Below are positions 7,604 to 16,331 of a stretch of 16,331 bases of DNA, one piece after another (the stretch's first letter is position 1; every line of letters starts with the position of its first letter). The notes beneath the pieces are model-generated. The model did no database searches, had not been told where the DNA came from, and saw only the letters and a program-made list of their open reading frames with translations. Origin of the DNA: an uncultured Bacteroidota bacterium (GTDB taxonomy: Bacteria > Bacteroidota > Bacteroidia > Flavobacteriales > UA16); contig CACHDD010000017.1 of assembly GCA_902578505.1 (NCBI GenBank), forward strand, positions 1 through 16,331. The letters run 5' to 3'. Both the position numbers and the translations under genes were made by a program.

Positions 7604-9112
7604 ATGAAAGCGGATAAATCTATGATGGTAGATAGTAAGTGGTGGAAACTTGAAGATGTATACTCTAGACTCGATTCGATTCCTTCTCCAGAGATGGATG
7701 CAGATGTAAGTTATAGAGTTGAAAAATGTCACAAATACTTGTTGGATAGGATTGCTTCAAAGGGAGATACTATTTACGGGGTTAATACTGGATTTGGGTC
7801 GTTGGCAAACACAAGAGTGAAAAACGAACAGCTTGCCGACCTTCAAAGAAGAATTCTAATTTCTCATGCGTGTGGAGTGGGGGAAGAAGTGCCTACAGAA
7901 GTTGTTAGGGCAATGATGCTCCTAAAGGCCAAAGCTCTAGGCCAGGGTCACTCAGCAGTTGCCCCTGCAACGATACAGAGAATTATGGACATGCTAGCTG
8001 AGGACATTATCCCAGTAGTACCACGCCATGGATCACTAGGAGCTTCGGGGGATTTGGCTCCTTTAGCACATATGGTTATCCCAATGATTGGCGAGGGGAT
8101 GGTTCGCATTAAAGGAGGGGATCCTATACACGCTTCTGAAACAGGATTAGAGCCGTTAGAACTTGGTCCCAAAGAAGGATTGGCGCTCATAAACGGTACT
8201 CAGCTCATGCTTGGCTATGGAGTTATGGCGATTCGAAGAATTGAACGTCTTATGAATTGGGCTGATGCAATTGGTGCGATGTCACTTGAATCGTGGAGTG
8301 GTTTGGCTTCTCCTTTTGACGATGATGTTCATAGAATTAGAAATCAAGAGGGAGCAAGAGAAGTTGCATTTTCAATTAGAAGGTGGTTAGAAGGATCTGA
8401 GCGCATGAAAACGCCTCGGGACTATGTTCAAGATCCGTATTCTTTCCGTTGTATTCCTCAAGTGCACGGAGCATCTAGAGATGTACTTAAGGCAGCAGTT
8501 GAACTTTTTGAAAATGAGGTTAATGCTGTGACAGATAACCCTCTTGTATTCCCCGATTCTGACAAGGTTATTTCTGGAGGAAACTTTCACGGACAACCGC
8601 TAGCTCTTGCATTGGATAGACTTGCGCTTGCAACTCATGAATGGGCGTCAATTTCTGAGCGCAGAACATTCAAATTAATGGGAGGTACTAGAGGATTGCC
8701 TGCATTCCTTGCAGAAAACCCTGGGTTGAATTCGGGATTCATGATAGCCCAATACACAGCGGCATCCTTAGTTTCCCTAAATAAACAGCTAGTAACTCCA
8801 AGTTCTGCCGATAATGCAGATAGCTCAAATGGTCAAGAAGATCACGTAAGTATGGGTGCAAACGCTGCTATTAAACTATGGGATGTAATAGCCCAATCAG
8901 AACAAGTACTCGCTATAGAAGCTCTCTGCTCAGCCCAAGCCTCAGACCTATTAGATGACGCTGCAATGTCACCTAGACTAAACGCACTTAAATCTAGCCT
9001 AAGACAATCTGCTCCTTATATAAGTGAAGACGTATACATGAAACCTATGTTGGACAAGGCGCTCAACTGGATGAGAAACAGCACTCCTGAATCTATTTCT
9101 ACATGCCACTAA
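7604..9112 (+). CDS. hutH: Histidine ammonia-lyase
   Basis: This 502-residue enzyme turns L-histidine into trans-urocanate and ammonia, the first step of histidine breakdown. The MIO cofactor forms from Ala147-Ser148-Gly149 in GSLGASGDLAPLAH. Ser87-His88 in ISHACGVG and Glu412 in NGQEDHVSMG match the substrate-site features of histidine-specific members. Tyrosine and phenylalanine lyases usually have a different residue pattern after the MIO triad and lack that Glu, so a TAL/PAL assignment is less likely. Length is normal for the family. The ATG at 7604 is taken as start; ATGs at 7622 and 7625 are possible. No hutU, hutI or hutG gene lies beside it, which is unusual for a dedicated degradation operon. 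Its last 10 bases overlap the start of a membrane methyltransferase gene, which suggests coupled translation. Confidence 0.92.
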   Translation: MKADKSMMVDSKWWKLEDVYSRLDSIPSPEMDADVSYRVEKCHKYLLDRIASKGDTIYGVNTGFGSLANTRVKNEQLADLQRRILISHACGVGEEVPTEVVRAMMLLKAKALGQGHSAVAPATIQRIMDMLAEDIIPVVPRHGSLGASGDLAPLAHMVIPMIGEGMVRIKGGDPIHASETGLEPLELGPKEGLALINGTQLMLGYGVMAIRRIERLMNWADAIGAMSLESWSGLASPFDDDVHRIRNQEGAREVAFSIRRWLEGSERMKTPRDYVQDPYSFRCIPQVHGASRDVLKAAVELFENEVNAVTDNPLVFPDSDKVISGGNFHGQPLALALDRLALATHEWASISERRTFKLMGGTRGLPAFLAENPGLNSGFMIAQYTAASLVSLNKQLVTPSSADNADSSNGQEDHVSMGANAAIKLWDVIAQSEQVLAIEALCSAQASDLLDDAAMSPRLNALKSSLRQSAPYISEDVYMKPMLDKALNWMRNSTPESISTCH

Positions 9113-9855
9113 CAGAGAATCTTGAAAAGAGGGGGGAGTGGCTTTTTAGATGGCGTTCATTTTTGCCTCTTGTAATAGTTCCTTTTGCGATTTGGGTTAC
9201 TGTAAATGGCGATTCTTACCCACCTTTTGACGACTTAAATTGGTTAGCTACCTGTTTCTCTATCAGTCTTTTAGGTCAAATCATTCGCACACTTACCATT
9301 GGCTACGTACCCAAAGGAACTTCAGGAAGAAATACTAGTGAAGGTCAGGTGGCATTGACATTAAATACCAAAGGGATGTACAGTTTAGTTAGGCATCCGC
9401 TCTATTTAGGAAACTACTTTATGTGGCATGGGATAATGCTCTACGCTGGATCTTATGAATTTGTAATCTATTTTACAATTGTCTTTTTGCTGTACTATTC
9501 CCTAATAGCAATGGCTGAAGAGAAATTCTTAAAAGGCAAATTTGGTGAGGAGTATATCGATTGGGCTGATAGAATACCTGCTTTTATTCCTAGGAAATTG
9601 ATTTGGACTCATCCAGGAGTGTTTTTCTCTTTTAAAAACGTGTTGAAAAGAGAATACAACGGAGCATTTGCAGTTTTTGTTTCATTCGCAACACTTGACA
9701 TTGCTCACAATTACAGAGAATTAGAGCGACTTGAAATGAGCGACTACATGCAGTATGTGCTTGGAGTGAGCACAGTGTGTTTTCTCATAATGAGAACTAT
9801 AAAGAAAAGGACTACATGGTTTGACGTAGAGGGAAGAGAGTTCATTAAAAGCTGA
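9103..9855 (+). CDS. Integral membrane methyltransferase of the isoprenylcysteine/phospholipid methyltransferase fold
   Basis: This 250-residue polytopic membrane protein is predicted to be an S-adenosylmethionine-dependent methyltransferase of the ICMT/phospholipid methyltransferase (PEMT-like) superfamily. The signature is LVRHPLYLGNY (Arg97-His98-Pro99), which lines the cofactor pocket, followed by AEEKFLKGKFGEEYIDW (about 138-154) with the conserved Glu and Tyr. Hydrophobic spans are seen at about 19-36, 46-63, 105-120 and 122-137. After the core, at about residue 165, there is a tail of some 85 residues with two more hydrophobic segments (about 188-203 and 217-232), beyond the minimal domain. 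Bacteria lack prenylated CAAX proteins, so the natural acceptor is probably a lipid or small molecule, but it is unknown. Its ATG lies within the hutH 3' end. It ends exactly where the convergent dehydrogenase gene ends. Confidence 0.82.
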   Translation: MPLTENLEKRGEWLFRWRSFLPLVIVPFAIWVTVNGDSYPPFDDLNWLATCFSISLLGQIIRTLTIGYVPKGTSGRNTSEGQVALTLNTKGMYSLVRHPLYLGNYFMWHGIMLYAGSYEFVIYFTIVFLLYYSLIAMAEEKFLKGKFGEEYIDWADRIPAFIPRKLIWTHPGVFFSFKNVLKREYNGAFAVFVSFATLDIAHNYRELERLEMSDYMQYVLGVSTVCFLIMRTIKKRTTWFDVEGREFIKS

Positions 9856-12682
<2,827 letters not shown>

Positions 12683-12696
12683 TTAGAGGATGTAAA

Positions 12697-12726
12697 AAGT
12701 GCGTTTTATTCACAAAAAACGCACTT
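12697..12726 (-). terminator. Intrinsic terminator of the TPR-barrel operon
   Basis: An 11-base perfect stem, AAGTGCGTTTT (12697-12707) against AAAACGCACTT (12716-12726), encloses an 8-base loop. On the minus strand the stem ends in TT and continues TTT, giving five consecutive U residues. It lies 29 bases after the barrel gene stop and upstream of gyrB, so it closes the barrel transcript and insulates gyrB. Confidence 0.8.
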
Positions 12727-12754
12727 AATACACAATGAGATATGTTAGTTGATT

Positions 12755-14563
12755 TTAGAAGGCGTAACTAGCTCCAAATAAGGCTTGGAATCCTTGAACT
12801 CTGTACCCAGCCCAATGGCTATATCTGTTGTTTGTAATGTTGTTCATTGTTACCCAAACAGATGTCCTTTCATTATACCTGTATTCAAAATTCAAATTCA
12901 AATCTACATAGCCTGGAAGTTCAATGTTGTAATAATTACCGTTGTTAAAAGTGATCAATTCAGATGATTCTACATTCTCTGGTGCAATGGTAGATAAAGA
13001 TGATCTCGCACCAACAATAGTAGTTGTACAACCAATTGTAAATTTTTCAAGAAGAGTGTATCTCAGGTCTATAGATGAGTTATATTTTGGTAAATTCCAG
13101 AAATTACTCAAGGTATCTCCACTTAAAGAGTATCTAAAGAATTCGCCATTGATTCCTAAGCTAAAGTTGTCTGAAACTTCAACGCTAATATTACCTCCTA
13201 GTGAACTGACTCTTATATCATCATAGAGTACATTAAACCTATTGCCACCAATTAAAGTGTAATTATCAGGGTCGATTTGTAATGTGTCAGATGTATTCAT
13301 AAAGAACATGTAATCAACGTATTTGACAGTTCGTCCAAATACATTAAAACTTACCTCATCAGTAATTGTCCCTCTCATTCCTAGATGCATATCGTTTCTT
13401 CTCCAGGTGTTATTAAGTGGACAAATTCTTGTAGTATCGAGTGAAACATCATCTATTGTTTCTATTTGAGAGTATTCATAAAATGGATTCTCATTTAGCA
13501 CAGACTGTAATCTGTTTTGTTGTATTCCAGCGTTATATCGGAAATAGGGTATAAATAAATTTCTCATTAAGCTGTATGAAGCTTCCACTTTAGGGTAGAC
13601 AAATAATTTATCTCTTATCTCATCAGAATTATAACTTTCATCGTCTCTGTCAATTCCTAAACCACCGCCAACTGTTAATGTTAAATAACCTCTATAAGAT
13701 GTTATAGTTGGTTCCAAGCTAACTAATGCAGTGTTAATCTTAGTTTCACCAATGTTGAGGTTATCAAAATTAAAACTAGAATTTAAAGAGTATTTTTTAG
13801 ATCCAACAAATTTCCCAAACTCAATTCCGACATTGTAATTGTTTTCTAGAAGGTTTTCTCCAGCTCTTAATTGAACCCAATCAAACCTCAATTTGTGATT
13901 AAACATAGTAGAATCTCTGTGATGAGATTTAAAAGCTAATGACGTACCATAGTTTAGAAAATTATTAGTTATGTCTCCTTTTTGCGATGGCATTAATGAG
14001 TCATCATTTGGGTTGCCGTAATAGACAATATTGTTACTTTTGATAAACACAGTAGCATCAACTTTTTCCTTTCCTATAAATCTACTAGTCCAAAAACTAA
14101 CACCACTATTACTAAACCTGTTAGTTATACTGTCAATAGGTGTTTTTGTAGAAAAATGATCAGCTTTAATTCCCCATGTTCCCTCTCTTGACCTTAAATC
14201 AGTTAAACTAATGTCAAGTATTGGTGTATTGTAATTACCAAAACCAGCTCGAACATATCCTCTATATAATCTAGCAAGCGGCGCATCTACCTTCAATCTA
14301 ACAGGCTTCACATGCGTCCACTCAGGAGTGATATTCATTCTCTTTGAAAGCAATTTATATGAGAAATCACGGTTTCCACCATCAAGTCGCATGGCTTCAG
14401 GCCAGCTTTGTAGCTTAATAGCGTCTTTTACTACCATTTCTCTTTCACCGACAAAAGTGACGTCCATACTTAAAGAGTCTGTGTTTTCTTGTGCGAAAGA
14501 ATTAATAGTCCTCAATACAACAAAGCATATGGTAGTAGCCCAAAATTTAGTCTTGTACATCAT
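12755..14563 (-). CDS. Outer-membrane beta-barrel protein, TonB-dependent-receptor-like without plug
   Basis: This protein of about 602 residues has a signal peptide (MMYKTKFWATTICFVVLR, cleavage near SFAQ) and a body rich in alternating aromatic/hydrophobic strands separated by polar turns. It ends with ...GFQALFGASYAF, the terminal Phe typical of barrels recognised by the BAM machinery. The segment near the mature N-terminus (LARLYRGYVRAGFGNYNTPILD) resembles a family often labelled TonB-dependent receptor in Bacteroidota, but no plug domain or TonB box is present, so active transport is doubtful. It follows the TPR gene with overlap. Four starts are possible: TTG 14587, ATG 14581, ATG 14563 and ATG 14560. 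The ATGATG pair at 14563/14560 gives the cleanest signal peptide and a 14-17 base overlap. Ligand and role are unknown. Confidence 0.82.
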   Translation of the reverse strand: MMYKTKFWATTICFVVLRTINSFAQENTDSLSMDVTFVGEREMVVKDAIKLQSWPEAMRLDGGNRDFSYKLLSKRMNITPEWTHVKPVRLKVDAPLARLYRGYVRAGFGNYNTPILDISLTDLRSREGTWGIKADHFSTKTPIDSITNRFSNSGVSFWTSRFIGKEKVDATVFIKSNNIVYYGNPNDDSLMPSQKGDITNNFLNYGTSLAFKSHHRDSTMFNHKLRFDWVQLRAGENLLENNYNVGIEFGKFVGSKKYSLNSSFNFDNLNIGETKINTALVSLEPTITSYRGYLTLTVGGGLGIDRDDESYNSDEIRDKLFVYPKVEASYSLMRNLFIPYFRYNAGIQQNRLQSVLNENPFYEYSQIETIDDVSLDTTRICPLNNTWRRNDMHLGMRGTITDEVSFNVFGRTVKYVDYMFFMNTSDTLQIDPDNYTLIGGNRFNVLYDDIRVSSLGGNISVEVSDNFSLGINGEFFRYSLSGDTLSNFWNLPKYNSSIDLRYTLLEKFTIGCTTTIVGARSSLSTIAPENVESSELITFNNGNYYNIELPGYVDLNLNFEYRYNERTSVWVTMNNITNNRYSHWAGYRVQGFQALFGASYAF

Positions 14564-16331
14564 CGTTAATTTCTGCTTCATTTTCAATATCGATATTTAA
14601 CTCCGCCGTTTCCAATTCTTCAATAGTCATCATTAGATCGGAGCAAGCATTCTGTATCCATTCTACTTCTACATTTTCCATTATGCTTTCAGCAGTAGCT
14701 CTAGCTTGGAACAAATCCTCTAAACCTATGTAAGTGTTAACTAACAGCAAGAATGCTTTGTGTTTCCATTCTTCGTAATTCGGATATTCACTAACAAGTG
14801 AGAAAATGCTTTGCTCAGCACTTGAGTAATCCTTTAAATCGTATTGGACTTGGGCTATCATAAATTGGCTTTCAGCGCCAACAGATCCTCCGTATTTAAT
14901 AAGGGAATTGAATTTAGCTAAAGCATCATCTGTGTTGCCAGAATCGTAGTTAATTCTTCCAAGCCATAGAGCAGCAGTTCTCTTAATAGACTCAGGAGTC
15001 GATTCGTCATTATATACTTCGTTGGCAAATCGAAACGCCTCTTGTGACTGATCTAACAAGTAATAACATCTCATTGAACCAATAGAAGCTTCTAGTCTAT
15101 TTGATTGAAGTGTAGCAACTTCTCCAAGTAATCTGTAGTGATCGAGTGCTCTAGGGTAATTACCAGCATTCCAGCTCAATGTGGCTGCGCAAAGAGCAGA
15201 CGCCTCAGTAAATTCAGAAGGAGGTAGATTGAGTACTTTTTCATATAATAAAAGAGCGCCAGAATAATCCTCTGCGTCGTTTAAGCAAGTTGCTAAATAG
15301 AAGTTTGCTTCACCTACATGATTGCCATTTTCGTATTGCTTTATGTATTCTTCTAAGCGAGGTAGTGCTAGAGTATAATTGCCGTCAATAGCAAGGTTAA
15401 CTGCGGCTTTGAACAAGCGTTCTTCTATCTCTTGGCCTGATAGTCCCACAGCTGGAGGTAGGTTGTTTAAGAGCCCTCTTTCAATTAATAACGGTTCTAC
15501 AATGTTGTAAGCGTCAGAAGCTACTGGGTCATTGCCATATGATGTTCTAATCTGATCCCAAATCAGTAATACATCTTCTGGCTTGTTTTGTTTGATACCT
15601 ATCAAACAAAGGTCAACAAGAGCTTCTTTAGTTCTGGGGTTTCTAGGGTGTGATTCTAGCAGGATTTTGATTCTGCTTTTTGCGTCTTCAAGCTGGTTTA
15701 ACTCAATTTGGGTTCTTGCACTCTCATAGAGTGCTTCCACAACAAATCTGCTTTTAGGAAACTCTTCAAGTAGACTGTCTAAGTCTGCAATTTGAGATTT
15801 CAATGCTCCATCAAGCTCACTTAGACTGTATGCCATTCCTCTTTGGAATAAAATGTAATCTATACGGCCTACGTCTCTCTCAAGACACCTGCTATAATAG
15901 TTGACCGCCCTACTAAATTCTTTTTTAGCGTAAAAACAGTCCGCAGTTCTCAATTCAGCATCATTGTATTGGCGCTTATTTTCCTCAGGGTATGCGTCTA
16001 GGTAAGATCTAAATGCAGAAAGTGCATCTACATACATCTTTCTTTTGAATAGAGCATATCCTCTAGCATAATCAGCATCAGGATAGTATTCACTTAAGTA
16101 TCCTCCAGGTGAGCGAGAGAATTCAACATAACATTCAGTTGCATTCTTGTAATCCTTTTGGGCGAAATAAGATTCACCTTCCCAATAATGTGATTCTGCA
16201 GCAAGCTTTGGATTAATAGTAAATTTCCTAACTTTTCTGAAGTATATGATAGCATTTGAATATTCTCCGGCTTGGTATAGTTCTACTCCTCTGTTATATG
16301 AAAGAAGTTGGTATGAGCTTTGAACAGTAGG
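14547..16331 (-). CDS. Tetratricopeptide repeat protein, 5' end beyond the window
   Basis: The reading frame is open from its stop at 14547 to the window edge at 16331 (594 residues), so the Met at 16037 is internal and the gene is partial. Almost the whole length is helical repeats of the TPR type, for example YNRGVELYQAGEYSNAIIYF at the visible start, KKEFSRAVNYYSRCLE, and DAEDYSGALLLYEKVL near the middle. I estimate a dozen or more repeats. TPR solenoids bind peptides or proteins. The C-terminal tail of about 20 residues is strongly acidic (ETAELNIDIENEAEINDD). A signal peptide cannot be judged because the N-terminus is missing. It overlaps the barrel gene downstream, so the two are very likely made together; an envelope scaffold or BamD/YbgF-like helper role is conceivable but unproven. 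Confidence 0.88.
   Translation of the reverse strand, partial: PTVQSSYQLLSYNRGVELYQAGEYSNAIIYFRKVRKFTINPKLAAESHYWEGESYFAQKDYKNATECYVEFSRSPGGYLSEYYPDADYARGYALFKRKMYVDALSAFRSYLDAYPEENKRQYNDAELRTADCFYAKKEFSRAVNYYSRCLERDVGRIDYILFQRGMAYSLSELDGALKSQIADLDSLLEEFPKSRFVVEALYESARTQIELNQLEDAKSRIKILLESHPRNPRTKEALVDLCLIGIKQNKPEDVLLIWDQIRTSYGNDPVASDAYNIVEPLLIERGLLNNLPPAVGLSGQEIEERLFKAAVNLAIDGNYTLALPRLEEYIKQYENGNHVGEANFYLATCLNDAEDYSGALLLYEKVLNLPPSEFTEASALCAATLSWNAGNYPRALDHYRLLGEVATLQSNRLEASIGSMRCYYLLDQSQEAFRFANEVYNDESTPESIKRTAALWLGRINYDSGNTDDALAKFNSLIKYGGSVGAESQFMIAQVQYDLKDYSSAEQSIFSLVSEYPNYEEWKHKAFLLLVNTYIGLEDLFQARATAESIMENVEVEWIQNACSDLMMTIEELETAELNIDIENEAEINDDVQD

Noticed and set aside
7604..9112. Tyrosine or phenylalanine ammonia-lyase
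   Set aside because: DLAPLAH after the MIO triad and Glu412 in QEDHVSMG fit histidine ammonia-lyase better.
12942..13226. Plus-strand open frame opposite the barrel gene
   Set aside because: It is a shadow of the barrel gene, with no motif or promoter.

Overview
The window looks like core chromosome of a Bacteroidota bacterium, probably a low-GC (roughly 40%) member of or near Flavobacteriia. The evidence is the short GyrB with a carboxy-terminus ending in YANIDA, glycosyltransferases of the type common in that phylum, a paired M16 protease locus, and a TPR protein followed by an outer-membrane barrel without a plug. The lineage is inferred from family resemblance, not from a marker search. 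I see no insertion sequence, phage, CRISPR array, tRNA or rRNA. Twelve protein genes fill the window almost without gaps, and two of them are cut by its edges.

Layout. (1) Bases 1-2713, plus strand: the 3' part of a 2-oxo acid dehydrogenase E2 acyltransferase, a DEDDh 3'-5' exonuclease with an extra C-terminal module, and a GT4-like glycosyltransferase overlapping the exonuclease by 4 bases. (2) Bases 2703-7544, minus strand, a tight four-gene operon read right to left: an M16 peptidase with the zinc site, an M16 partner without it but with the Arg/Tyr pair and an added C-terminal domain, an FtsE-like ABC ATPase, and a GT2 glycosyltransferase. Junctions are a 4-base overlap, a 1-base gap and a 0-base gap. 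(3) Bases 7604-9855, plus strand: histidine ammonia-lyase (hutH) overlapping a membrane methyltransferase of the isoprenylcysteine/phospholipid methyltransferase fold. (4) Bases 9856-12619, minus strand: gyrB, overlapped at its 3' end by a short-chain dehydrogenase. (5) Bases 12755-16331, minus strand: a long TPR protein whose 5' end lies beyond the window, overlapping a signal-peptide-bearing outer-membrane beta-barrel, followed by a clear intrinsic terminator at 12697-12726.

How the genes work together. The two M16 proteins carry complementary halves of a catalytic site, as in heterodimeric M16 enzymes, and are almost certainly partners at the cell envelope. The TPR-barrel pair is likely a second envelope unit of unknown role. 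HutH has no other hut genes beside it and instead shares a transcript with a membrane methyltransferase. The E2, exonuclease, gyrase and FtsE genes are housekeeping. Nothing here is an obvious defence or mobile system. The points most worth following are the envelope gene pairs and the orphan hutH-methyltransferase pair.
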